Assembly (NCBI RefSeq): GCF_022662375.1
Contig: NZ_JAKNQL010000012.1
Location: forward strand, 124,001-188,000
DNA: 64,000 nucleotides
DNA from: Pseudomonas sp. CROZ-RG-20F-R04-15
Lineage (GTDB): Bacteria; Pseudomonadota; Gammaproteobacteria; Pseudomonadales; Pseudomonadaceae
Direction: 5' to 3'
The notes beneath the pieces are model-generated. The model saw only the letters and a program-made list of their open reading frames with translations. It did no database searches and was not told where the DNA came from. A program made the translations under genes and the position numbers. Shown here piece after piece: positions 46,798 through 58,289 of the stretch (its first letter is position 1; the number at the start of each line of letters is the position of its first letter).

Positions 46798-47426
46798 GGA
46801 TTCAACTCCTCCAGTCCAGCCTTTTGCCACGCTTTGAAGGCGGGCCATTGGTAGACGGTTTCAACATAGGCTTCGTCGGCGGCCGGCAACTGCACCTGGT
46901 AAGTGCGCAGACGCACGGCAATCGGTGCGAAGAAGGCATCGGCCAGACTTACCCGACCGAACAGGTACGGCCCGCTCTCGGTCGCGGCGGCGCGGCATTC
47001 GGCCCACAGCGCGAGCATGCGCTCGATGTCGACCTTCACTTCTGGCGGCACCGGGTTCAGCGGTGCGTCATGGTTGAGGTTGAAGGGCATGTGATTGCGC
47101 ATGGCGAAGAAGCCGCTGTGCATTTGTGCGCAAGCGGATCGGGCCTGGGCGCGGGCGTAAATATCGCTCGGCCAGAGTTGCTCGGACGGGAACTGCTCGG
47201 CGAGGTATTCGGCGATGGCTAATGAGTCAGCGATGGTCCCGCGCGAGGTTTGCAGCAGCGGCACCTTGGCGGTCGGCGAGTGCTTGAGCAGCAGTTCGCG
47301 GGTGTCGGGCTTACCGAGTTTGATCAGCTCTTCGCTGTAGGGTGCGCCGGTCAGCTCAACGGCCAGTGCGGCACGCAGGGACCAGGAGGAAAGCAGTTTG
47401 TCGCCGATGATCAGGTGCAGGGACAT
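46794..47426 (-). CDS. Glutathione S-transferase family protein
   Basis: 210 residues; thioredoxin-fold N-terminus (LIIGDKLLSSWSLRAALAVE with a catalytic Ser candidate, and KVPLLQ cis-Pro) and an all-helical C-terminal domain. Substrate unknown; the start resembles stringent-starvation or maleylacetoacetate-type branches only loosely. Its last four bases overlap the start of the Nudix gene, so the two are translationally coupled. Confidence 0.9.
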   Translation of the reverse strand: MSLHLIIGDKLLSSWSLRAALAVELTGAPYSEELIKLGKPDTRELLLKHSPTAKVPLLQTSRGTIADSLAIAEYLAEQFPSEQLWPSDIYARAQARSACAQMHSGFFAMRNHMPFNLNHDAPLNPVPPEVKVDIERMLALWAECRAAATESGPYLFGRVSLADAFFAPIAVRLRTYQVQLPAADEAYVETVYQWPAFKAWQKAGLEELNP

Positions 47427-47485
47427 GGGTGTGGCGCCTTTTCGTCAGTGGAGAAACCTGGAGACTTGCATTCTTTGAGCTGCCG

Positions 47486-47560
47486 CCTTCGCGAGCAGGC
47501 TCGCTCCCACATTGGATCGTGTTGTCACAAATCCCCTGTGGGAGCGAGCCTGCTCGCGAA
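47486..47560. repeat. REP pair in outward orientation, short spacer
   Basis: Inverse REP core ending at 47510 and direct core from 47538; total 75 bases, shorter than the standard elements. It lies between argJ and the GST gene. Confidence 0.88.
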
Positions 47561-47580
47561 AGAAGCGACCCGGTCTTGGA

Positions 47581-48798
47581 TCAGGTGCGGTATTCGGCGT
47601 TGATCTTCACATATTCATGCGAAAGGTCAGTGGTCCAGATGGTTTCGCTGCAATCGCCGCGACCCAGTTCGATGCGGATAGTGATCTCTTCCTGCTGCAT
47701 CACCGCCGAGCCTTGGGCTTCAGTGTAGGTCGCCGCACGGGCGCCACGGCTGGCAATGCACACGTCGCCGAGGAATACGTCGATCTTGCTCACGTCCAGA
47801 TTCGGCACGCCGGCACGGCCGACAGCAGCCAGGATGCGGCCCCAGTTCGGGTCGGAGGCGAACAGCGCGGTTTTGATCAGCGGCGAGTGCGCCACGGTGT
47901 AGCCGACGTCGAGGCATTCCTGATGGTTGCCGCCGCCATTCACTTCAACAGTGACGAACTTGGTTGCGCCTTCGCCGTCACGCACGATGGCCTGGGCCAC
48001 GTCCATGCACACTTCGAACACCGCTTGCTTCAACTTGGCGAACAACTCGCCTTCGGCGCGGGTGATTTCCGGCAGTGCAGCCTTACCGGTGGCAATCAGC
48101 ATGCAGCAGTCGTTGGTCGAGGTGTCGCCGTCGATGGTGATGCGGTTGAACGACTTGTTGGCACCGTCGAGCATCAAGTTGTGCAGCACTTCGCGGGAGA
48201 CTTTGGCGTCAGTGGCGATGTAACCGAGCATGGTCGCCATGTTCGGGCGGATCATGCCCGCGCCTTTGCTGATGCCGGTGACGGTGATGGTCACGCCGTC
48301 ATGCGCGAACTGGCGGCTGGCGCCCTTCGGCAGGGTGTCGGTGGTCATGATGCCGGTGGCGGCAGCTTCCCAGTTGTTTTCCGACAGGTCATCGAGTGCG
48401 GCTTGCAGCGCGCCTTCGATCTTCTCGACCGGCAGTGGCTCGCCAATCACACCGGTGGAGTACGGCAGGATCTGCTCGGCAGCAACGCCGGTCAGCTCGG
48501 CCAGTCTGGCGGTGGTGCGCTCAGCGGCGGCCAGGCCTGGCTCGCCGGTGCCGGCATTGGCGTTACCGGTGTTGGTCAGCAGGTAACGCACAGCGTTCTG
48601 CACGCGCTTCTTCGCCAGGATTACCGGCGCGGCACAAAAGGCGTTCAACGTGAACACACCGGCCACGGTCGAACCTTCGGCGCAGCGCATCACAACGACA
48701 TCCTTGCGCCCGGGGCGCTTGATGCCGGCCGAGGCGATACCGAGTTCAAAACCGGCAACCGGGTGCAACGTTGGCAAAGGACCAAGACCAACAGCCAT
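47581..48798 (-). CDS. argJ: Glutamate N-acetyltransferase/amino-acid acetyltransferase
   Basis: Bifunctional ArgJ: makes N-acetylglutamate and recycles acetyl groups from N-acetylornithine in arginine biosynthesis. 405 residues, synthesised as a precursor that cuts itself before the nucleophile Thr in ATGIMTTDTLPKGAS. Other marks: GAGMIRPNMATMLG and ITIDGDTSTNDC. It lies downstream of secA (minus strand), the conserved Pseudomonas order. Confidence 0.96.
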   Translation of the reverse strand: MAVGLGPLPTLHPVAGFELGIASAGIKRPGRKDVVVMRCAEGSTVAGVFTLNAFCAAPVILAKKRVQNAVRYLLTNTGNANAGTGEPGLAAAERTTARLAELTGVAAEQILPYSTGVIGEPLPVEKIEGALQAALDDLSENNWEAAATGIMTTDTLPKGASRQFAHDGVTITVTGISKGAGMIRPNMATMLGYIATDAKVSREVLHNLMLDGANKSFNRITIDGDTSTNDCCMLIATGKAALPEITRAEGELFAKLKQAVFEVCMDVAQAIVRDGEGATKFVTVEVNGGGNHQECLDVGYTVAHSPLIKTALFASDPNWGRILAAVGRAGVPNLDVSKIDVFLGDVCIASRGARAATYTEAQGSAVMQQEEITIRIELGRGDCSETIWTTDLSHEYVKINAEYRT

Positions 48799-48920
48799 GA
48801 ATGCGCTCCTTACTCAATGATGTCAGCACCGCCACGCGCAGTGACGGTGGTTTAAATGGCAAAACGCCGCGACGGCAGGAGCCGGTCGCGGCGCGGGTAT
48901 TTCAGCGATTGAAACGGGTT

Positions 48921-51656
<2,736 letters not shown>

Positions 51657-51964
51657 ATCGGCAGGATCTTCCACACTAAAGGGATGGAGGGCGGCCCCGT
51701 GAGCGTCGCCCGTGCAGCCCTCATGGCCGCATGCGAACGAGCATTCTACCCGGAAACGTAAGTGAGGAAAGTGGCGATGTTCCACGATGCTGGCACTGCG
51801 CTTTGACGGGGCTCACTTAAAATAGGGGCGTTTTGCTCAACTTCAAGTCATACAAGGCAGAAGTTAGTCGTTGATTTAATGGGTAAAGCGGGGGCAAAAG
51901 CAATGGGCGAGTGATTTCGGCCTTTCTGCTACCATGGCGTTTCTGTTACTTCAGGTGTTCGATC
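51657..51964. promoter_or_regulatory. Divergent region between secA and dciA
   Basis: 308 bases that must hold both promoters. I cannot pick a secure -35/-10 pair. No SecM-like arrest sequence or other credible small frame was recognised upstream of secA. Confidence 0.4.
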
Positions 51965-52420
51965 ATGGCATTTCGCCCTCTTACGGCCAGAGCACCCGCC
52001 GTTCTCCTGCGCGAAGCCAAGCCGCTCAAAGCCATCCTCGGCCATGCCCAACGACTGGGTCATTTGCAGCGCCTGCTCGAAAGCCAACTGCAACCTGCCG
52101 CCCGCGAACACTGCCATGTCGCCTCGTGGCGCGAAGGCAGTTTGCTGCTGATCGTCACCGATGGTCACTGGGCCACACGCCTGCGCTACCAGCAAAAACG
52201 CCTGCAGCGGCAATTGCAGATGTTCGACGAGTTCGCCAGTTTGACGCGGATTCTGTTCAAAGTGCAGCCGCCGACGGTTCAACGCGGGGCAGCCGGGCAC
52301 ACGATGGATTTGTCCACGGAAGCTGCGGCGACGATTCAGGCCACGGCGGACGGGATCACTGATCCGGGTTTGCGCGCGGCGCTGGAACGTTTAGCGGCAC
52401 ACGCCAAAGACAAGTCCTGA
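51965..52420 (+). CDS. dciA: DciA-like (DUF721) helicase-loading protein
   Basis: 151 residues from the ATG at 51965. The DUF721 domain (AREHCHVASWREGSLLLIVTDG, a KH-like fold) identifies DciA, which loads the DnaB replicative helicase in most bacteria that lack DnaC. Its place next to secA matches P. aeruginosa PA4405, where DciA was described, as I recall. Divergent from secA, followed by a REPIN. Confidence 0.82.
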   Translation: MAFRPLTARAPAVLLREAKPLKAILGHAQRLGHLQRLLESQLQPAAREHCHVASWREGSLLLIVTDGHWATRLRYQQKRLQRQLQMFDEFASLTRILFKVQPPTVQRGAAGHTMDLSTEAAATIQATADGITDPGLRAALERLAAHAKDKS

Positions 52421-52451
52421 CTTCTATTCTGAATCTTCATGCAATACCAAT

Positions 52452-52539
52452 GTGGGAGCGAGCTTGCTCGCGAAGAGGCCGTGTCAGACGACATCTATGT
52501 TGAATGACAGGCCGCCTTCGCGAGCAAGCTCGCTCCCAC
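52452..52539. repeat. REPIN, variant core
   Basis: Inverted pair of 88 bases in which both cores read AGCTTGCTCGC rather than AGCCTGCTCGC. The matching change in both arms keeps the stem paired. It lies between convergent dciA and the HerA-like gene. Confidence 0.92.
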
Positions 52540-52544
52540 AGGTT

Positions 52545-54032
52545 TTAACGGCGTTTGCTGCCACCGAGCAATGAGCCCATCAAACCGCGCACCAATTGCT
52601 TGCCGAGGTTATTGGCGGCCTGACGCATCGCCGACTTCAGCGCCTGACCCGCGGCGGTACCCAGGAACTCCCCAGCCCTGTCGGCGAGGCTTGGTTCTTC
52701 AACCGCAGGCTTGCCGGCGGGTGCCTCGGCTTCAGGCGCCAGGCCTTTACGTCCCATGAGAATTTCATACGCCGACTCACGATCGATCGGCTTGTCATAG
52801 CGGCCCTTGAACGGCGATCCGGCAATCAGCACGGTTCGTTCGGTCTCGGTTAGCGGCCCGATTCGCGATTGCGGTGGCGCCACTAGTACGCGCTGAACCA
52901 TTTCCGGCGTGCCTTTCTCGGTCAGCGTGCCGACCAGCGCCTCACCAATCCCCAACTCGGTCAGCACCGACAGGCTGTCAAATGCCGGATTCGGCCGGAA
53001 GCCGTCCGCTACCGCGCGCAGGGATTTCTGCTCTTTGGCGGTAAAGGCGCGCAAGCCATGCTGAATGCGCAGGCCAAGCTGCGCCAGCACGTCATCGGGC
53101 AAGTCCGCCGGCGACTGGGTGACGAAATACACGCCCACACCTTTGGATCGAATCAAGCGTACTACTTGCTCCAGCCGCTCCTGCAAGGCCTTGGGCGTAT
53201 CGCCAAAGAGTAAATGCGCCTCATCGAAAAACAGCGCCAGCAGCGGTTTATCGGCATCGCCGCGCTCGGGCAATTGCTCGAACAGTTCAGCCAGCAGCCA
53301 CAACAGGAACGTTGCGTAGACCTTCGGCGCCTCGTGCACCAGTCGGCTGGCGTCGAGTAAATGGATGCGCCCACGGCCATCCGCCGCCGGTTGCAGAATG
53401 TCTTCGAGTTGCAGTGCCGGTTCGCCAAACAAGGCTTCGGCGCCCTGCTGTTCCAGCGTCGCCAGGCGGCGCAACAACGCCTGACTGGAACCGGTGGTCA
53501 TCAACGCCGCGTCTTCGCCCAATAGCTGCGGGTTTTCCTTGAGGTGATTGAGCAGCGCTTTCAGATCCTTCAAGTCCAGCAGCAACAGGCCTTCGCGATC
53601 GGCGACCTTGAACGCTGCGTAGAGCGCTGACTGCTGGCTGTCGGTCAGCTCCAGCAGACTGCCGATCAGCAGCGGCCCCATTTCGCTCAACGTGGTGCGC
53701 AGCGGATGACCGGACTCGCCGTGGATATCCCACAGTGTCACCGGATAAGCCTGCGCTTTGTAGTTGAGCCACGGCATCCCGGCAATGCGCTCGGCTACTT
53801 TGCCCTGCGGGTTGCCGGCCGCACCGAGGCCGCACAGATCGCCCTTGATGTCAGCGGCAAATACCGCCACGCCAGCGTCGCTGAACGCCTCGGCCAGACG
53901 CTGCAAGGTGACGGTTTTACCAGTACCGGTAGCGCCGGCAACCAGCCCGTGGCGGTTCGCCAGGCGCATGGCCTGAGCAATCTGTTGCCCCGCGAGGTCG
54001 GCGCCGATTACGAGTTGCGATGAGTCAGGCAT
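52545..54032 (-). CDS. HerA-like ATPase (DUF853/YjgR family)
   Basis: 495 residues from the ATG at 54032 (a TTG at 54044 is weaker). FtsK/HerA-class ATPase: Walker A GATGTGKTVTLQRLAEAF near residue 38, AADIKGDLCGLG, Walker B LLALFFDEAHLLFG, sensor FVTQSPADLPDDV. The C-terminal 70 residues are a low-complexity linker then an amphipathic helical tail ending in SKRR. E. coli YjgR is the relative; function unknown. No NurA nuclease gene is adjacent. Confidence 0.9.
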   Translation of the reverse strand: MPDSSQLVIGADLAGQQIAQAMRLANRHGLVAGATGTGKTVTLQRLAEAFSDAGVAVFAADIKGDLCGLGAAGNPQGKVAERIAGMPWLNYKAQAYPVTLWDIHGESGHPLRTTLSEMGPLLIGSLLELTDSQQSALYAAFKVADREGLLLLDLKDLKALLNHLKENPQLLGEDAALMTTGSSQALLRRLATLEQQGAEALFGEPALQLEDILQPAADGRGRIHLLDASRLVHEAPKVYATFLLWLLAELFEQLPERGDADKPLLALFFDEAHLLFGDTPKALQERLEQVVRLIRSKGVGVYFVTQSPADLPDDVLAQLGLRIQHGLRAFTAKEQKSLRAVADGFRPNPAFDSLSVLTELGIGEALVGTLTEKGTPEMVQRVLVAPPQSRIGPLTETERTVLIAGSPFKGRYDKPIDRESAYEILMGRKGLAPEAEAPAGKPAVEEPSLADRAGEFLGTAAGQALKSAMRQAANNLGKQLVRGLMGSLLGGSKRR

Positions 54033-54220
54033 TTTGTCACCCAATGGTTAATCTTTGATTGCGCATGGCCGATACACAAAGGTGAGAGCCCGACCACAAG
54101 TCAGGCCGGACATTTCCCTAAGGAGAGACGGAAATATCAGCTTGTTTTCACCGTTGCCCATTTCGCGCGCCTCTATAAAAGCACGCCCTGGACATTAAGA
54201 CCTTAGCGGAACCCCAAGCC

Positions 54221-56110
54221 ATGAACAAAAATCTGCGCTTCAGCCATAAAATTTTGCTTGCCGCCGCCCTCATCGTCATCGCTGCCTTCGCCTCGTTTAC
54301 CTTGTACAACGACTGGCTACAGCGCAATGCGATCCGCGATGACCTGAACAACTATCTCAACGAGATGGGCGAAGTCACCGCCGGCAATATTCAGACCTGG
54401 CTTAGCGGCCGTATTCTGCTGGTCGAGAACGCTGCCCAGAACATTGCCATCAATCCCGAACCTGCCAACGTCGCGAGCCTGCTGGAACAGAAAACCCTGA
54501 CCTCGACGTTCATGGCCACCTATCTGGGCGATGCCACCGGGCACTTCACCATCCGCCCGGACACGAAGATGCCGGACGGTTTCGATCCGCGCGTGCGCCC
54601 TTGGTATAAAGGTGCCGAGAGCAGCAGCACCTCGACCCTGACCGAACCGTACATCGACGCCGCCACCGGCCAGTTGATCATCTCCATCGCCACCGCGTCG
54701 AAAAAGGCCGGCCAGAGCGTCGGTGTGGTGGGCGGTGACCTGAGTCTGCAATCGCTGGTCGACACCCTCGCCGCTCGGGATTTCGACGGCATGGGTTATG
54801 TGTTCCTGGTCAGCGCCGACGGCAAGATCCTCGTCCACCCGGACAAGGCTCTGGTGATGAAATCCCTGAAAGAAGCCTATCCGCAGGACACCCCGCGCAT
54901 CAGCAGCGACTTCAGCGAAGTCACCGTCGACGGCAAGACCCGCATCGTCACCTTCGCGCCGATCAAAGGCCTGCCGTCGGTGAACTGGTACATCGGTCTG
55001 TCGGTGGACAAGGACAAGGCCTTTGCGATGCTCAGCCAGTTCCGCACTTCGGCGGTCATCGCCACAGTCATCGCGGTCGCGATCATCCTCGCGCTGCTCG
55101 GCATGCTGATCCGCATTCTGATCCAGCCGCTGCACGTCATGACTCGCGCCATGGAAGACATTGCCGACGGCGAAGGCGACCTGACCAAACGCCTGACCAT
55201 CGTTAACAACGATGAATTCGGCGTGCTGGGCACCGCATTCAACCGCTTCGTCGAGCGTATTCACGGCTCGATCCGCGAAGTGTCGTCGGCCACCGGGCAA
55301 GTCAACGAAGTCGCCCTGCGGGTGGTCGCTGCGTCGAACTCGTCGATGTACAACTCCGATCAACAAGCCTCGCGCACCAGCAGCGTTGCCGCCGCGATCA
55401 ATCAGCTCGGCGCCACCGCGCAGGAAATCGCCCGCAACGCCGCACAGGCCTCGAATCAGGCCAGCGATGCGCGTGGTCTGGCTGAAGACGGCCAGCAAGT
55501 GGTGGATCGCAGCATTAAAGCGATGAATCAACTGTCGAGCATGCTCAGCGCATCGAGCAGCAACATCGAGTCGCTGAACAGCAAGACCGTGAACATCGGC
55601 CAGATTCTTGAGGTGATCACCAGCATTTCCCAGCAGACCAACCTGCTGGCGCTCAACGCCGCGATTGAAGCGGCACGTGCCGGTGAGGCCGGCCGTGGTT
55701 TCGCCGTGGTGGCGGATGAAGTGCGCAACCTGGCGCACCGCACCCAGGAGTCGGCGCAGCAAGTGCAAACCATGATCGAGGAGCTGCAGGTCGGCGCCCG
55801 TGAATCGGTGAGCACCATGAGCGACAGCCAGCGCCACAGTCAGGACAGTGTCGAAATTGCCAACCTGGCCGGGGAGCGCTTGAACAGCGTAACGCAGCGC
55901 ATTGGCGAGATCGACGGGATGAACCAGTCGGTGGCCACGGCGACGGAGGAGCAGACCGCTGTTGTGGAGTCGATCAACGTCGACATCACCGAGATCAATA
56001 CGCTGAACCAGGAAGGTGTGGAGAACTTGCAGGCGACGCTGCGGGCGTGTTCGGATCTGGAGCAGCAGGCTTCGCGTCTGAAACAGCTTGTGGGTAGTTT
56101 CCGGATTTAA
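54221..56110 (+). CDS. Amino-acid chemoreceptor, PctA type
   Basis: 629-residue methyl-accepting chemotaxis protein: membrane helices near 9-29 and 282-304, dCache ligand domain between, HAMP, and the signalling tip QQTNLLALNAAIEAARAGE. The start closely follows P. aeruginosa PctA (HKILLAAALIV). Amino-acid-contact residues of the dCache_1AA motif fall at the same numbers (R126, W128, Y129, Y144, D146, D173), but position 121 is Phe where PctA, from memory, has Tyr. Gene order after it also follows PA4309 onward. Called CtaA in P. fluorescens Pf0-1, if orthologous. Confidence 0.93.
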   Translation: MNKNLRFSHKILLAAALIVIAAFASFTLYNDWLQRNAIRDDLNNYLNEMGEVTAGNIQTWLSGRILLVENAAQNIAINPEPANVASLLEQKTLTSTFMATYLGDATGHFTIRPDTKMPDGFDPRVRPWYKGAESSSTSTLTEPYIDAATGQLIISIATASKKAGQSVGVVGGDLSLQSLVDTLAARDFDGMGYVFLVSADGKILVHPDKALVMKSLKEAYPQDTPRISSDFSEVTVDGKTRIVTFAPIKGLPSVNWYIGLSVDKDKAFAMLSQFRTSAVIATVIAVAIILALLGMLIRILIQPLHVMTRAMEDIADGEGDLTKRLTIVNNDEFGVLGTAFNRFVERIHGSIREVSSATGQVNEVALRVVAASNSSMYNSDQQASRTSSVAAAINQLGATAQEIARNAAQASNQASDARGLAEDGQQVVDRSIKAMNQLSSMLSASSSNIESLNSKTVNIGQILEVITSISQQTNLLALNAAIEAARAGEAGRGFAVVADEVRNLAHRTQESAQQVQTMIEELQVGARESVSTMSDSQRHSQDSVEIANLAGERLNSVTQRIGEIDGMNQSVATATEEQTAVVESINVDITEINTLNQEGVENLQATLRACSDLEQQASRLKQLVGSFRI

Positions 56111-56123
56111 GATCAAAAGCCTA

Positions 56124-56300
56124 CCCCCTCACCCCAGCCCTCTCCCCCAGGGGGGCGAGGGGAAAAGGGAGCCGATCTTCATGCTGTTCAAAACCTGAGT
56201 TCGACTGAAGACGTTCAGGTCGATGAATCAAGCCCAGACACCTCGGTCAGTCCCCTCTCCCTACGGGCGGTCCGACGTTTCGGGAGGGTTAGGGTGAGGG
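56124..56300. repeat. MITE-like palindrome-ended repeat, rearranged copy
   Basis: About 177 bases with CCCCTCACCCC at the left and GGGTGAGGG at the right. Relative to 11791-11967 the two end types are exchanged while the inner block (CAGGTCGAT, CACCTCGGTCAG) keeps its orientation, suggesting recombination between copies. Confidence 0.75.
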
Positions 56301-56407
56301 GCTCTTCCGCTCTGAAGCTCTTCAGCCCCACCGCGCAATCCCGACCGAACATCTATTCCTGATAAAGGTCAACCAAGGGAGAACCACGCAGCGGAGGCTT
56401 GATCACC

Positions 56408-57520
56408 GTGCATATCGCCGACATCACCATGTTCTACGCCCCGGCCAGCGGTGGCGTGCGCACTTATCTGGATGCCAAACATCGCCGGCTGGGAGTCAAA
56501 CCCGGCATTCGTCACAGCCTGCTGATTCCCGGCGCGCACTTCGGTGAGCACGACGGCGTTTACACGGTCCCCGCCCCCGCCCTGCCCTTCGGCAAAGGTT
56601 ATCGCTTCCCGCTGCGCCTCGCGCCTTGGCGAAATGTCCTGCAGAATTTGCAGCCCGATCTGATCGAAGTCGGCGACCCTTACCTGACAGCCTGGGCCGC
56701 GCTGGATGCGCGGCGACAACTGGATGTGCCGGTGATCGGTTTTTATCATTCGGACCTGCCGCTGCTGGTCGGCAATCGTATGGGCCATTGGGTTACGCCG
56801 AATATCGAGGCGTATGTCACCCGGCTCTACGGCAACTTCGACCGAGTCCTGGCGCCAAGCCAGGTGATGGCTGACAAACTCAGCGGACTGGGCGTGCGCA
56901 ATGTCTTCGTGCAGCCCTTGGGCGTGGACCTGCAAACCTTTCACCCCGATGCCCACGACCGCAATCTGCGTGCTGAACTGGGCATCGCCGAAGACACACG
57001 CCTGCTGATTTTCGCTGGACGCGGCTCGAAAGAAAAAAACCTGCCAGTGCTGCTCAAGTGCATGAAACGCCTCGGCCCGCGTTATCACCTGCTGCTGGTC
57101 GGCTCATCGATGCCCGCCGTGGTGCCGGATAACGTCAGTGTGATCGATGAATTCTGTCCGGCCGCGCGAGTCGCGCAGTTGATGGCCAGTGCCGATGCGC
57201 TGGTGCATGCCGGCGATCAGGAAACCTTCGGACTGGTGATTCTTGAGGCCATGGCCTGCGGCATTCCCGTTGTCGCCGTGGCGGCGGGGGCCTTTGAAGA
57301 AATCGTCACGGAGTCCTGCGGCCTGCTCTGTGCGCCGAACAACCCGCAGGCGATGGCCAATGCCGTGCGCGAGCTGTTCAGTCGTGGTTGCGTGAGACTC
57401 GGCCAACAGGCGCGCAGGCATGTTGAGCAACATTACGCCTGGGATACGGTGGTCGACAGCCTGCTCAGTCACTATCACGCCGTCCTCGGCCACGCACTGC
57501 CACGGGTGGCCAATGGCTGA
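56408..57520 (+). CDS. GT4-family glycosyltransferase
   Basis: 370-residue retaining glycosyltransferase with two Rossmann domains. Start GTG at 56408, ten bases after GGAGG; the TTG at 56399 is too close to it. Marks: PASGGVRTYL near the N-terminus, LIFAGRGSKEKN, and the EX7E signature in DQETFGLVILEAMACGIPVV. It resembles MgtA/SqdX-type enzymes that glycosylate lipids. It overlaps the deacetylase gene by eight bases: first gene of a three-gene operon. Confidence 0.9.
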   Translation: MHIADITMFYAPASGGVRTYLDAKHRRLGVKPGIRHSLLIPGAHFGEHDGVYTVPAPALPFGKGYRFPLRLAPWRNVLQNLQPDLIEVGDPYLTAWAALDARRQLDVPVIGFYHSDLPLLVGNRMGHWVTPNIEAYVTRLYGNFDRVLAPSQVMADKLSGLGVRNVFVQPLGVDLQTFHPDAHDRNLRAELGIAEDTRLLIFAGRGSKEKNLPVLLKCMKRLGPRYHLLLVGSSMPAVVPDNVSVIDEFCPAARVAQLMASADALVHAGDQETFGLVILEAMACGIPVVAVAAGAFEEIVTESCGLLCAPNNPQAMANAVRELFSRGCVRLGQQARRHVEQHYAWDTVVDSLLSHYHAVLGHALPRVANG

Positions 57521-58289
57521 GTCGGTGAATCACCCTGCCGTGTTGCTGGTGCTGCACGATGTGGCGCCCTCGACATGGGCGGATTACCAGCCGTTTGTCG
57601 AGGCCGTCGACGCAATGGGCCATGTGCCGATGACTTGGCTGGTGGTGCCGGACTTCCATCGACGCAACGCCCTGCAGTCTCACCCGACGTTTCGGCGAAT
57701 GCTCGATGAGCGCATCGCCCGTGGCGATGAACTGGCTCTGCACGGCTATTTTCATGACGACCAGGAGCCCGGCCCGACGACCCCGCGTGACTGGTTCATG
57801 CGCCGGATCTACACCCATGAAGGCGAGTTCTACGGTTTGCCCCATGAAACTGCCCTCGCCCGCCTGCGCGCTGGCATCGAGTTGTTTCAGCGCTGCGACT
57901 GGCCATTGCACGGCTTCGTCGCTCCGGCGTGGCTGATGAGCGACGGCACCCGGCAAGCCCTGCGCGAGCTTCCACTGAGCTACACCAGCGATCCAAAGCA
58001 TCTTTATCGCTTACCGGACTTCACCGCCATCGACGCCCCCGGTCTGGTCTGGAGTGCCCGCAGCGCCTGGCGCCGTGGCTTGTCAAAAATAGTCAGTGAA
58101 CAGCGCGAGCAGCGCTGGCGCCAGGCGCCGGTGATTCGGCTAGGCTTGCATCCGGTGGACATGCGCCATCGTTTCTCCCGTGATTACTGGTTGCACACCC
58201 TTGAACGATTGCTGGCGGAAGGACGCGTACCGATGACCAAAATGCACTGGCTCGCTCAACAGCGCGGTCTATTGGAACGCGCCGCATGA
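57513..58289 (+). CDS. Polysaccharide deacetylase-like protein (DUF2334 type)
   Basis: 258 residues of the NodB-like carbohydrate esterase fold. The start segment LLVLHDVAPSTW carries the catalytic/metal Asp; DELALHGYFHD holds the metal His pair; VAPAWLMS the third motif, and GLHPVDM a late His. No signal peptide, so it acts in the cytoplasm, probably on a sugar-lipid intermediate made by the adjacent glycosyltransferase. Overlaps both neighbours (8 and 4 bases). Confidence 0.86.
   Translation: MAESVNHPAVLLVLHDVAPSTWADYQPFVEAVDAMGHVPMTWLVVPDFHRRNALQSHPTFRRMLDERIARGDELALHGYFHDDQEPGPTTPRDWFMRRIYTHEGEFYGLPHETALARLRAGIELFQRCDWPLHGFVAPAWLMSDGTRQALRELPLSYTSDPKHLYRLPDFTAIDAPGLVWSARSAWRRGLSKIVSEQREQRWRQAPVIRLGLHPVDMRHRFSRDYWLHTLERLLAEGRVPMTKMHWLAQQRGLLERAA

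Noticed and set aside
51657..51785. N-terminal extension of SecA
   Set aside because: SecA proteins begin at the MFAPLLKKLFG-type start; the preceding 43 codons are rich in Cys and His and unlike the family.
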